Shown here: positions 1 to 8,342 of the stretch, piece after piece
Layout of the letters: each line of letters opens with the position of its first letter
How positions within the stretch are numbered: the stretch's first letter is position 1
NCBI RefSeq assembly: GCF_021991635.1
Contig: NZ_JAFFJA010000035.1
Span: forward strand, 1 to 39,707
Direction: 5' to 3'
Length of the DNA stretch: 39,707 bases
Source of the DNA: Tepidanaerobacter sp. GT38
GTDB lineage: Bacteria > Bacillota > Thermosediminibacteria > Thermosediminibacterales > Tepidanaerobacteraceae
Notes under the pieces: model-generated
What the model saw: the letters and a program-made list of their open reading frames with translations, nothing else
Database searches by the model: none
Told to the model about the DNA's origin: nothing
Made by a program: the position numbers and the translations under genes

Positions 1-165
1 GGCTGGAAAGAGAAGTTCCGCAACGCGGACAGTATGGGACAACTTTGTTTCCTTATAGAGCAGTCCATCTTCCCAAATTTTCTTAAGGGCTTTTTTGATA
101 TACGTGCTGAAAAGAAAAATTTTCTGTATACTTACCATTATGTGGGACAACATAAAATTAACTGA
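1..165 (+). other. Open frame entering from the left edge, unidentified
   Basis: Frame 1 is open from the first base to a TGA at 163-165, giving 54 codons that end in TYHYVGQHKIN. It has no visible start inside the window, so it could be the 3' end of a gene, the remnant of a mobile element, or chance. The near-repeated words ATGGGACAAC (around 33) and GTGGGACAAC (around 142) in this stretch are curious, but I could not match them to known insertion-sequence ends. I recognise no protein family. No other feature is apparent before yfmF. Confidence 0.2.
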
Positions 166-203
166 GAAAAGCAGGAATTTCGTTGGAAAAGGAGAAGATA
201 TCC

Positions 204-1502
204 ATGTCAAAGATATTTGAGGAGGTTGGCGTATTGGATCAAACATTTAAACAAAAAACATTAAAAAATGGTGTTAATACATATATCCATTCCACACCGA
301 AATTTAAGACAACTACTTTTTACCTGTTTATTCATCAGAATCTAGCAAGAGAGACCGCTTCCAAAACTGCTCTTTTGCCTTTTGTTTTAAAACGCGGCAG
401 CAAAAGCTTTCCTACCTCTAGAAAACTAAATTTATTTCTCGAAGATCTATATGGCACAAATATGGGCGGGGATGTCCTTAAGCGCGGAGAAAGGCATATT
501 ATGCAGTTTTTCATGGAAACAGTAAATCACAACTATATTGGTGATAAAAATATATTGATAAAAGGTTTGAAAGCATTTAGGGATATGATTTTGGACCCGC
601 TAGTGGAAAATGAAGGGTTTAAAGCAGATTATGTAAATCAGGAAAAGGAGATCTTAAAGCGCAATATCGAGTCCCTATACAATGATAAGTTCAATTATGC
701 TATAGAGAGATGCTTCCAAGAAATGTGTAAGGGCGAAGCCTTTAGCATATACAAGTACGGCACTGTGGAGGATTTAGCTCTCATTGATAACAAGATTTTA
801 TACAATTATTACAGAGAATGTCTAGCACACTGCCCTATGGACTTTTTTGTATTAGGAGACATCGATGAAGAAGAAATCACTGAGATAATCGAAGATATTT
901 TTTCCTTTGAACGCAAGGAGGTTAAACAGGTCAAAACCGATTTTGTATCTAAGTTTGTTCAAGAACCCAATTACGTAGAGGAAAAACAGGATGTAAGCCA
1001 GGGTAAGCTTACAATGGGCTTTAGAACTAACACAAAATACAGTGATAAAGATTACTATCCACTAATGGTGTACAATGGAATACTAGGCGGAGGAACCCAT
1101 TCTAAGCTTTTTCAAAACGTCAGAGAAAAAGCCAGCCTAGCATATTACGCTTTTTCAAGGCTGGAGAAAAACAAGGGTTTAATGCTCATTAGCTGCGGCA
1201 TAGAGTTTGAAGATAAAGAAAAGGCAATTGATATAATAAATAAGCAATTAGACGACATTCGCAAAGGTAATATATCGGATTATGAATTTGACAGCACTAT
1301 AAAAAGCCTGGTCAATTCATTCAAAGAAGCGGCAGATAATCCATCTATGATCATCAGTCTGTATTTAGATAGTATTATAAATGGCATACAAAGAACCACT
1401 GAGGACATTATCTACAACTTATCTAAGGTTACTAAAGCTGATGTAATAAATGTTGCCGAAAAAATCTGTTTAGACACGATATTCTTTCTGAATAAAAAGT
1501 GA
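204..1502 (+). CDS. yfmF: M16 peptidase-like protein YfmF (non-catalytic partner)
   Basis: This is a pitrilysin/M16-family protein of about 432 residues, in the group annotated as EF-P 5-aminopentanol modification-associated YfmF (ymfF of Bacillus subtilis). I chose ATG 204 over an in-frame TTG at 183 because AAAGGAG sits about 9 bases upstream of the ATG. The N-terminal half has the M16 fold signature, but the expected HxxEH zinc motif is absent: the aligned region reads LLPFVLKRGSK. The C-terminal half carries the family's GGGTHSKLFQNVREK segment. The gene lies 15 bases before yfmH, whose product keeps the zinc motif, so an inactive/active heterodimer is the likely form, as in other two-subunit M16 systems. 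The exact substrate is not deducible from sequence. Confidence 0.88.
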   Translation: MSKIFEEVGVLDQTFKQKTLKNGVNTYIHSTPKFKTTTFYLFIHQNLARETASKTALLPFVLKRGSKSFPTSRKLNLFLEDLYGTNMGGDVLKRGERHIMQFFMETVNHNYIGDKNILIKGLKAFRDMILDPLVENEGFKADYVNQEKEILKRNIESLYNDKFNYAIERCFQEMCKGEAFSIYKYGTVEDLALIDNKILYNYYRECLAHCPMDFFVLGDIDEEEITEIIEDIFSFERKEVKQVKTDFVSKFVQEPNYVEEKQDVSQGKLTMGFRTNTKYSDKDYYPLMVYNGILGGGTHSKLFQNVREKASLAYYAFSRLEKNKGLMLISCGIEFEDKEKAIDIINKQLDDIRKGNISDYEFDSTIKSLVNSFKEAADNPSMIISLYLDSIINGIQRTTEDIIYNLSKVTKADVINVAEKICLDTIFFLNKK

Positions 1503-1520
1503 GTCGAAAGGTGGTTAATG

Positions 1521-2792
1521 ATGAAAACTTTCATGAGAGAACGGCTGTTTTCTAAGCAGATCCAAAATGGCCTTAAAGTATTTGTCATGCCTAAAAAGGA
1601 CTACAACAAGATTTTTGCCATGTATTCCACTCATTATGGTTCAATAGACAGCGAATTTATAGTGCCGGATACGGGAGAACAGTTAAAAGTGCCTGAAGGC
1701 ATAGCCCACTTTTTAGAGCACAAGATGTTTGAAATGGAATACGGAAATGTATTTGATAAGTTTGCGGAACTTGGGGCTTCTTCCAATGCTTTTACCAATT
1801 ATACCAACACCACGTATCTGTTTTCAGCTACATCTTATTTCAAAGAAAACCTGCAGCTTTTGCTGGAATATGTGGACACTCCTTATTTTACCGAGGCAAG
1901 TGTTGAAAAAGAAAAAGGCATAATAACCCAAGAGCTGCGAATGTATGAAGATGAGCCTGAGTGGCAGGTACTGCTAAATCTTTTAAAATGCATGTATCAT
2001 AAACATCCTGTTAGAATAGACATCGGCGGTACAGTGGAGTCCATACAAAAAATCGATGTAGATACCCTTTATAAATGTTATAACACATTTTACCATCCTA
2101 GCAATATGATCCTCTTTGTCATTGGCTGTATAAACCCAGAGGAAGTTTTTGAGCTGGTAGAGGAAACTGAGAACGCAAAAAATTTAGTGCCACAAGGGGA
2201 TATAAAAAGGATATATCCGGAAGAACCAACTTCAGTTTACAAATCAAGTCATAAAGTACACCTGGATGTAAATGAGCCCTTATTTTTAACGGGGTTTAAG
2301 GATATCGATGTAGGTTATGATGGGATGCCGCTACTAAAAAAAGAGATAACTACAGGAATATTGCTGGAAATCATGTTCGGGCGCAGTTCAGAACTTTATG
2401 AACGGCTTTATGAAAAAGGCCTTATCGACGACAGGTTTAACTTTGGCTATGAAGGACAAAAGGATTACGGTTTTTGCACTATAGGCGGAGAGACAAAAGA
2501 CCCGGACCAATTATACAAAGAGATTACTGAAAGTATTTATGACAACATTAAAAAGGGTATTAACATTGAAGACTTTGAGCGGGTTAAAAAGAAGTTCATG
2601 GGCGAATTCATATCTGGGTTTAACTCTTTGGAGTTTATTGCATCAAATTTTGTATCTTATTATCATAAAAATATAAATATCTTTGATTATTTAAATGTAT
2701 TGGAGGAAATTACCATGGAAGATGTTACAAAACGGCTAAATAGCTTCTTTGATTTTTCAAGAAATGCAACTTCTGTGGTAATGCCCAAATAA
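1521..2792 (+). CDS. yfmH: M16 zinc peptidase YfmH
   Basis: This is a member of the M16 metallopeptidase family, about 423 residues long, matching YfmH (ymfH). The inverted zinc motif HFLEH is visible near the N-terminus in GIAHFLEHKMFE. The downstream glutamate ligand probably lies in the EKGIITQELRMYEDEP segment. The C-terminal half has the R/Y-type substrate-binding region around GRSSELYERLYEKGL. Two adjacent ATGs exist at 1518 and 1521; AAAGGTGG at 1507-1514 spaces better with 1521. It is co-transcribed with yfmF and followed by a clear terminator, so the pair forms its own unit before the dcw cluster. The family has been linked to EF-P modification in Firmicutes; that role here is inferred from homology. 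Confidence 0.9.
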   Translation: MKTFMRERLFSKQIQNGLKVFVMPKKDYNKIFAMYSTHYGSIDSEFIVPDTGEQLKVPEGIAHFLEHKMFEMEYGNVFDKFAELGASSNAFTNYTNTTYLFSATSYFKENLQLLLEYVDTPYFTEASVEKEKGIITQELRMYEDEPEWQVLLNLLKCMYHKHPVRIDIGGTVESIQKIDVDTLYKCYNTFYHPSNMILFVIGCINPEEVFELVEETENAKNLVPQGDIKRIYPEEPTSVYKSSHKVHLDVNEPLFLTGFKDIDVGYDGMPLLKKEITTGILLEIMFGRSSELYERLYEKGLIDDRFNFGYEGQKDYGFCTIGGETKDPDQLYKEITESIYDNIKKGINIEDFERVKKKFMGEFISGFNSLEFIASNFVSYYHKNINIFDYLNVLEEITMEDVTKRLNSFFDFSRNATSVVMPK

Positions 2793-2842
2793 CCTAGCTA
2801 TTCTAGAACTGATAGTAAGCATACTTGGCATAAGGATTTTCA

Positions 2843-2872
2843 AAAAGATGGATTGATTCCATCTTTTTTTTT
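2843..2872 (+). terminator. Intrinsic terminator after yfmH
   Basis: AAAAGATGGA (2843-2852) pairs with TCCATCTTTT (2858-2867) around a 5-base loop, and the right arm runs into an uninterrupted T tract to 2872. It separates the yfmF-yfmH unit from the division cluster. Confidence 0.85.
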
Positions 2873-2911
2873 GCCAGAAGAAGGATTTATCAAAAATTCA
2901 TAGAATAGATA

Positions 2912-2941
2912 AAGTGGGAAGAAGTGGAGAGAAGTGGTAGG
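2912..2941 (+). promoter_or_regulatory. Three tandem MraZ-binding boxes
   Basis: Three 10-bp units stand head to tail with no gaps: AAGTGGGAAG at 2912, AAGTGGAGAG at 2922 and AAGTGGTAGG at 2932. This fits the known mraZ-box pattern of direct repeats with a GTGG/TGGG core at 10-bp spacing, which MraZ binds as a multimer to autoregulate the dcw operon. A fourth, out-of-phase GTGGAG at 2955-2960 overlaps the mraZ SD. The boxes end about 28 bases before the mraZ start. A matching -10/-35 pair upstream is not convincing; TAGAAT at 2901-2906 is the best -10 candidate. Confidence 0.75.
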
Positions 2942-2968
2942 AAAAATAAACAATGTGGAGTGAAAATG

Positions 2969-3397
2969 ATGTTTATCGGCCAGTTCCAGCACTCTCTGGA
3001 TCAAAAAGGCAGGTTAATAATTCCCTCTAAGTTTCGGGAAGCCCTTGGCCAAAACTTTGTACTTACCAAGGGTTTAGACGGGTGCCTTTTTGTATATCCT
3101 AGAGATGAGTGGGCAGAGCTGGAGCTGAAGTTAAAAACTCTTCCCTTTACTCAAAAGGATGCCCGCGCTTTTATAAGGTTCTTTTTTGCAGGGGCTACGG
3201 AAGTAGAAATGGATAAACAAGGCAGAATCTTAATCCCTCCGCAACTAAGGGAACATGCCCGCATCGAAAAAGATGTTGTTATTATCGGTGTTTCAAACAG
3301 AGTAGAGATATGGAGCCAAGAGCAATGGGAAGCTTACAGTGCCAAAGCTGCGGAGTCTTATGAAGATATTGCAGAAACACTGGATTTGGGAATTTAG
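2969..3397 (+). CDS. mraZ: Transcriptional regulator MraZ
   Basis: MraZ is a DNA-binding protein of the AbrB-like double-psi-barrel type that autoregulates the division and cell-wall cluster. The chosen start gives 142 residues beginning [15 protein letters not shown], the canonical MraZ N-terminus. The second family repeat appears as [15 protein letters not shown] near the middle. Adjacent ATGs at 2966 and 2969 both follow GTGGAG (2955-2960); longer upstream starts would add residues not found in the family. It is the first gene of the dcw cluster and lies directly behind three matching operator repeats. Confidence 0.95.
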   Translation: MFIGQFQHSLDQKGRLIIPSKFREALGQNFVLTKGLDGCLFVYPRDEWAELELKLKTLPFTQKDARAFIRFFFAGATEVEMDKQGRILIPPQLREHARIEKDVVIIGVSNRVEIWSQEQWEAYSAKAAESYEDIAETLDLGI

Positions 3398-3408
3398 GAG
3401 ATGAACTG

Positions 3409-4371
3409 ATGAATTATCATCATGTACCTATACTTTTAGACAAGGTTATTGAGATATTAAATCCAAAGCCCGGAGGTGTCTACGTTGATGCAACACTGGG
3501 TGGCGGGGGTCACTTTAAGGAAATTATAAAACACGCCGAATTTCAAGGCACTTTTATAGGAATAGATCAGGACGAGACTGCAATTTTAAATGCAAGAGAA
3601 ACTTTTTCTGAATACTCATGTGATATCAGGCTTGTACATGACAACTTTTCGAACATAAAAAATATTATAAGGGACAATAACATAAACAAAATTGATGGGA
3701 TCCTATTTGATTTAGGAGTGTCGTCCCATCAATTAGATGAGGGGTCGAGGGGCTTTTCATATAAGCAGGATGCTGAACTTGATATGAGAATGGATAGGCG
3801 CATGCCATTGAGTGCAAAAGATGTGGTAAATAGAATGCCCCGAGAGGAACTAAAGCGCATAATAAAAGAGTACGGTGAAGAACCTTGGGCTGGTCGCATA
3901 GCTGACTTTATCTGTGAAAGGCGCAAGCAGCGTGAGATAACCACAACTGGAGAATTGGTTCAAATAATAAAAGATGCCATACCTGCCAAAGCAAGACGTA
4001 AGGGCGGCCATCCTGCACGCAAGACATTTCAAGCCCTTCGCATATACGTGAACAAGGAACTGGAAATTTTAGAATCAAGTATAAAAGATGCCGTTGATCT
4101 TTTAAATCCTGCTGGCAGGATTTGTGTTATAACCTTTCATTCACTTGAAGATAGAATTATCAAAGATACTTTTAAGTTTTTGGCAACTGATTGTATTTGT
4201 CCTAAAGAGGCATTGGTCTGCACTTGCGATCACATAAAAATTATTAAGATTCTAACATCAAAACCCATATATCCTTCACAAGCAGAAATTGATTCAAACC
4301 CGAGGGCTCGTAGTGCAAAATTAAGAGCAGCTGAAAAGCTTTTTGTTCTAAAACCGGGAGAAGGTGAATAA
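3409..4371 (+). CDS. rsmH: 16S rRNA (cytosine(1402)-N(4))-methyltransferase RsmH
   Basis: RsmH (MraW) is a SAM-dependent methyltransferase that modifies C1402 in the decoding centre of 16S rRNA. The 320-residue product is of normal length. It shows the SAM-binding motif DATLGGGGHFKEI near residue 28, the DGILFDLGVSSHQLD segment, and the C-terminal FHSLEDRIIKDTFK signature. GGAG at 3397-3400 precedes the ATG by 8 bases. It follows mraZ by 11 bases and its 3' end overlaps the likely ftsL start, as expected for the cluster. A CICPKEALVCTC cysteine segment, common in Gram-positive RsmH proteins, is present near the C-terminus. Confidence 0.96.
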   Translation: MNYHHVPILLDKVIEILNPKPGGVYVDATLGGGGHFKEIIKHAEFQGTFIGIDQDETAILNARETFSEYSCDIRLVHDNFSNIKNIIRDNNINKIDGILFDLGVSSHQLDEGSRGFSYKQDAELDMRMDRRMPLSAKDVVNRMPREELKRIIKEYGEEPWAGRIADFICERRKQREITTTGELVQIIKDAIPAKARRKGGHPARKTFQALRIYVNKELEILESSIKDAVDLLNPAGRICVITFHSLEDRIIKDTFKFLATDCICPKEALVCTCDHIKIIKILTSKPIYPSQAEIDSNPRARSAKLRAAEKLFVLKPGEGE

Positions 4372-4744
4372 AGTGGTAGTAGCTGAAAGAGAACTGCAAA
4401 GAAGAAATTATTATTATAGAGAAGAAGCATATCGCCGTGATATACAAAGACAACCGAAACAGAAAGTTGTCCCTTCAAATCATAAATTGCGGTATATATT
4501 TAGACTTATTGCCGTTGCTTTTTTGCTTTTTTTGATTTTGTATAGATTTTCAATCATTACCGAATACCAGTACAGAGTAGAAAGACTGCAGTCCGAAATT
4601 CAAGAAATCAACATGCAAAATGAACGTTTAAAAGTTGAAATAGCAAATCTGAAATCCATAGCCAGAATTGAAGATATAGCAAAGAACAAATTAAATATGA
4701 AAGAACCGGATAGTCAACAAATAATGTATTTAGATAGAGATTAA
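4364..4744 (+). CDS. ftsL: Cell division protein FtsL
   Basis: This is a bitopic membrane protein of about 126 residues with a basic cytoplasmic N-terminus, one transmembrane segment around residues 45-64 (IFRLIAVAFLLFLILYRF), and an extracytoplasmic coiled coil (QSEIQEINMQNERLKVEI). That architecture and its place between rsmH and the PBP identify FtsL, which works with DivIC and FtsQ/DivIB to activate septal synthesis. Primary sequence conservation is low in this family. The start is uncertain: GTG 4364 overlaps rsmH, and GTG 4373 is an alternative with better spacing to the purine-rich GGGAGAAGG stretch. Confidence 0.85.
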   Translation: MNKVVVAERELQRRNYYYREEAYRRDIQRQPKQKVVPSNHKLRYIFRLIAVAFLLFLILYRFSIITEYQYRVERLQSEIQEINMQNERLKVEIANLKSIARIEDIAKNKLNMKEPDSQQIMYLDRD

Positions 4745-4766
4745 CAAGATGTGGGTGAAAGGTAAA

Positions 4767-6845
4767 ATGTCGGTTCCTCAAATTGTAATTAAAAGGAGAT
4801 TGGTAGTGCTCCTTTTATTTTCATTCATGTTTAGTTTTATATTACTTGGACGTGTTTTTTGGATTCAATTTGTCCTTGGTGATGAACTAAAAGACCGAGC
4901 ACTTAACCAATGGACAAGTGACGTTCCAATTGAGCCTAAGCGCGGAACCATATATGACAGAAATAAAAATCCTCTTGCTATTAGCGCAACAGTAGACACG
5001 GTTGTGGCAAGTCCTCCTGATATTAAGGATATCGAAAAAACAGCCAGCTTGTTATCCACTGCTTTAAATTTGGATAAGGAAGAACTGGAGGAGAAATTAA
5101 AAGACGCCAAAGACAAGAAAAAAGGTGCCATATACATAAAACGCAAGATAAGTGACGAAGAATCAGAGGCGGTAAGGAACCTAAATTTGAGTGGTATATA
5201 CTTCACTAAAGAAAATAAGCGGTTTTACCCCGAAAGAAACCTATGCTCGCATGTTTTGGGTTTTACGGGCATAGACAGCCAGGGGCTCGATGGAATAGAA
5301 TTAATCTATGAAAAATATCTTAAAGGAACTCCGGGCAGAATAGTATCGGAAAAAGATGCTCTAAGCAGAAAGCTTCCCTTTGGCATAGATAAATACGTAC
5401 CGCCTGAAGACGGTTTGGATTTAGTCTTAACCATTGATAAAATTATACAGCACATTGCGGAAAGAGAATTGGAAAAGGCACTGGCAGAACACAATGCCAA
5501 AAGAGGAACAGTTATAGTCATGGATCCCAAAACAGGTGAGATACTGGCTTTAACTAATAAACCTGATTACGACCCAAATAATTACAGCGAATATCCCCAG
5601 CAACTCTGGCGAAATGCAGCTGTATCTGATGTTTATGAACCTGGCTCTACCTTTAAGATCGTAACGGCATCTGCTGCCCTAGAAGAAGGTGTTGCACGGC
5701 CCGAGGATACGTTTTACGATCCCGGCTATGTAATTGTTTCAGGCGTTAGGATAGGTTGTTGGCGTCATGAAGGTCATGGCAGCCAAACTTTTATTCAACT
5801 AGTTGAAAATTCTTGTAACCCTGGCTTCGTAGATTTAGGAATGAAACTTGGCAAGGACAGAATGATTAAGTATATTAAAGGATTTGGCTTTGGGGAAACT
5901 ACCGGAGTGGATTTGCCGGGAGAAGCACGGGGAATTCTTGACCCATCAAAGGTTGGGCCCGTTGAACTTGCTACAATCTCTTTTGGTCAGGGAATTTCGG
6001 TGACGCCTATTCAGCTCATTACAGCACTTTCCACTATAGCAAATGACGGCAAGTTAGTCCAACCTCATGTGGCAAAAGCAATAATTGACAAAGACGGCAA
6101 CATAGTCCACGAGTTTTCGCCTGCTCCGTTGCGTCAGGTTGTATCCTATGAAACTGCTCAAGAAATGAAAAAGATTTTAGAAAGTGTAGTAACAAACGGA
6201 ACGGGAGGAAGAGGCAAGGTAGAAGGTTATAGAGTTGCGGGTAAGACTGGTACTGCTGAAAAATATGTGCCGGGAAAATACGTAGTTTCATATGCGGGAT
6301 TTGCACCTGTAGATGATCCTAAACTTGCCATATTGGTAATTATCGATGAACCTTCCGGTGGGTTAATCTACGGAGGAACTATAGCAGGGCCTGTTTTCCA
6401 GAAAATAATGGCTGATTCATTAAATTATCTTGGTGTAGAACCGCAGATTGAAATTGAAGAAGAAGAAAAAGAGTATATTGCAGTGCCCGATTTGCGCAAC
6501 CTGTATATTGAAGATGCTAAGAAAATTTTATTCCAAAACGGTTTATCTGCTCGGGTAGATGGGGAAGGCTATGTGGTAACAGAACAGGTACCCATGCCAG
6601 GTGCAGAAGTAAAGAAAAATACAACTGTACTGTTAAAGGTATCTGATTCCCGCACCAACAAAGACCCAGTTACGATTCCGGATTTAACTGGTAGAACTGT
6701 TAAAGAATCGACTGATATTCTAAATGCTATAGGATTAAATATTGAAATTGTTGGCAGCGGTTATGCAGTAAAGCAGACTCCTCCACCAGAGGTAGAAGTA
6801 GGTTTGGGAACTACAGTAAGAGTTGAGTTTTCTCAAAACCCATAA
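4767..6845 (+). CDS. spoVD: SpoVD/FtsI-type class B penicillin-binding protein with two PASTA domains
   Basis: This is a monofunctional transpeptidase that crosslinks peptidoglycan at the septum or in the spore cortex. ATG 4767 is chosen because GGTGAAAGG lies just before it; an ATG at 4749 has no SD. From that start there are 692 residues: a TM anchor at about 12-34, a dimerisation domain, and a transpeptidase domain with active-site S294 (STFK), the SCN motif at 349-351 and KTGT at 493-496. Two C-terminal PASTA repeats follow, at about 569-630 and 635-690. B. subtilis SpoVD has one PASTA and PBP2B two, so the PASTA number resembles PBP2B while context and overall sequence resemble SpoVD. 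It is the only PBP of the cluster, so it may serve division, sporulation or both. Confidence 0.9.
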   Translation: MSVPQIVIKRRLVVLLLFSFMFSFILLGRVFWIQFVLGDELKDRALNQWTSDVPIEPKRGTIYDRNKNPLAISATVDTVVASPPDIKDIEKTASLLSTALNLDKEELEEKLKDAKDKKKGAIYIKRKISDEESEAVRNLNLSGIYFTKENKRFYPERNLCSHVLGFTGIDSQGLDGIELIYEKYLKGTPGRIVSEKDALSRKLPFGIDKYVPPEDGLDLVLTIDKIIQHIAERELEKALAEHNAKRGTVIVMDPKTGEILALTNKPDYDPNNYSEYPQQLWRNAAVSDVYEPGSTFKIVTASAALEEGVARPEDTFYDPGYVIVSGVRIGCWRHEGHGSQTFIQLVENSCNPGFVDLGMKLGKDRMIKYIKGFGFGETTGVDLPGEARGILDPSKVGPVELATISFGQGISVTPIQLITALSTIANDGKLVQPHVAKAIIDKDGNIVHEFSPAPLRQVVSYETAQEMKKILESVVTNGTGGRGKVEGYRVAGKTGTAEKYVPGKYVVSYAGFAPVDDPKLAILVIIDEPSGGLIYGGTIAGPVFQKIMADSLNYLGVEPQIEIEEEEKEYIAVPDLRNLYIEDAKKILFQNGLSARVDGEGYVVTEQVPMPGAEVKKNTTVLLKVSDSRTNKDPVTIPDLTGRTVKESTDILNAIGLNIEIVGSGYAVKQTPPPEVEVGLGTTVRVEFSQNP

Positions 6846-6892
6846 GAAATATTTCGATACCAACTATATAAATTAAGTAAAAGAGGGTTATT

Positions 6893-8341
6893 ATGAAGAT
6901 AAATGAGCTAGTAAAGATTTTGCCAGAAGTAATTTCCATTGATGGGCCCTTAAATATGGAAATAAACTCAGTTGTTGATGATTCTAGGCAGGTGAAAGAA
7001 GGGGCTCTGTTTGTTGCAGTGACCGGTGACAATTTCGATGGCCACGATTTTATCCCTGAAGTTATAAAGCGTGGGGCAAACGCAGTAATTGGCGAAAAAC
7101 CTGTATCTCTTGCCAAAGACAAGACTTATATTAGAGTTAATGACAGCCGTAAGGCTTTGGCTATAAGCTCCGCATGGTTTTACGGTTTTCCAGGTGACAA
7201 ATTGCGGCTAATTGGAGTTACCGGAACCAGTGGCAAAACCACAACTACTTATCTTATCAGAGCTATGCTAGAAGAAGTTGGAGCTACTTCAGGTGTAATT
7301 GGCACCATTAGGAATATAATAAAAGACAGAGAACTTCCCACATCTTTTACTACTCCCGGATCATTAAAATTAAATGAGCTTTTTTCGCAGATGGTAGAAC
7401 AAAACGTGGAGTACGTGGTGATGGAAGTATCTTCCCATTCCTTAAAACTTCACCGTGTTGAAGGGTTAACCTTTGAGGTGGGTGTATTTACTAACCTTAC
7501 TCAAGACCACCTGGACTTTCACAAAACCTTAGAGGATTATTTTTGGTCAAAGCAAAAACTTTTTAAGCAGTCTAAGCAGGCTGTAATAAATATCGATGAT
7601 AAAAGTGGTACGAGACTTTTAGACATTATAGATATTCCTGCAACAACTTATGGCATAGAAAATCCTGCCCACTTAATGGCTCAAAACATACGGCAAACAA
7701 TGGAAGGGGTTTATTACGATCTAGTCTATCAAGACGAAAAATATCCCGTATTTTATGGAGTGCCCGGTCGTTTTAGTGTTTACAATTCTCTTTCGGCATT
7801 GGCTGTAGGTATTACTTTAGGTTTTCCCATAGACAGTTTGATAAACGCTTTGAAAAAAGTAAAAGGAGTACCAGGCAGGTTTGAGCCTGTAGAGAATGAC
7901 AAAGGCTTTACTGTCTTAGTAGATTATGCTCATAAACCAGACAGCTTAAAGAATGTCCTGTTAACCATTAAGGAATTTTGTAAAGGCAATATTATAACTG
8001 TTTTCGGCTGCGGTGGGGACAGAGACAGAGAGAAAAGGCCAATAATGGGTAAAATAGCCACGGAGCTTTCTGACTATACTATTATTACATCAGACAATCC
8101 AAGAAGCGAAGACCCGGAGGCCATTATCCGACAAATAGAAAGTGGAGTAGTCGGCAGGAATTATCAAAAAATAACTGATCGAAGAAAGGCTATACAGCAG
8201 GCACTACTGATGGCTAAAAAGGGAGACACGGTTTTGATCGCAGGAAAGGGACATGAGACTTATCAGATTATTGGGGATAAAAAGTTACATTTTGATGATA
8301 AAGAGGTTGTTAAAGAGTTTTTAAGTGGCGGAGGACTATAG
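6893..8341 (+). CDS. murE: UDP-MurNAc-L-Ala-D-Glu:meso-diaminopimelate ligase MurE
   Basis: MurE is the cytoplasmic ATP-dependent ligase that adds the third amino acid to the peptidoglycan stem peptide. The 482-residue product has the Mur ligase N-domain, the ATP-binding loop TGTSGKT at 110-116, the EVSSHSL segment, and the C-terminal DNPR motif at 401-404. DNPR is the signature of meso-DAP specificity, as opposed to the L-lysine enzymes, so the wall is inferred to be of the A1-gamma DAP type. The ATG follows AGAGGG with good spacing. It lies 47 bases after the PBP gene and is separated from murF by a single base. Confidence 0.96.
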   Translation: MKINELVKILPEVISIDGPLNMEINSVVDDSRQVKEGALFVAVTGDNFDGHDFIPEVIKRGANAVIGEKPVSLAKDKTYIRVNDSRKALAISSAWFYGFPGDKLRLIGVTGTSGKTTTTYLIRAMLEEVGATSGVIGTIRNIIKDRELPTSFTTPGSLKLNELFSQMVEQNVEYVVMEVSSHSLKLHRVEGLTFEVGVFTNLTQDHLDFHKTLEDYFWSKQKLFKQSKQAVINIDDKSGTRLLDIIDIPATTYGIENPAHLMAQNIRQTMEGVYYDLVYQDEKYPVFYGVPGRFSVYNSLSALAVGITLGFPIDSLINALKKVKGVPGRFEPVENDKGFTVLVDYAHKPDSLKNVLLTIKEFCKGNIITVFGCGGDRDREKRPIMGKIATELSDYTIITSDNPRSEDPEAIIRQIESGVVGRNYQKITDRRKAIQQALLMAKKGDTVLIAGKGHETYQIIGDKKLHFDDKEVVKEFLSGGGL

Positions 8342-8342
8342 G

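Noticed and set aside
1729-1923. 64-codon plus-strand frame inside yfmH
   Set aside because: Out-of-frame overlap with a conserved M16 domain; no SD.
2912-2941. The 10-bp tandem repeats as a CRISPR or minisatellite
   Set aside because: Only three units, no spacers, and the core and location match MraZ boxes.
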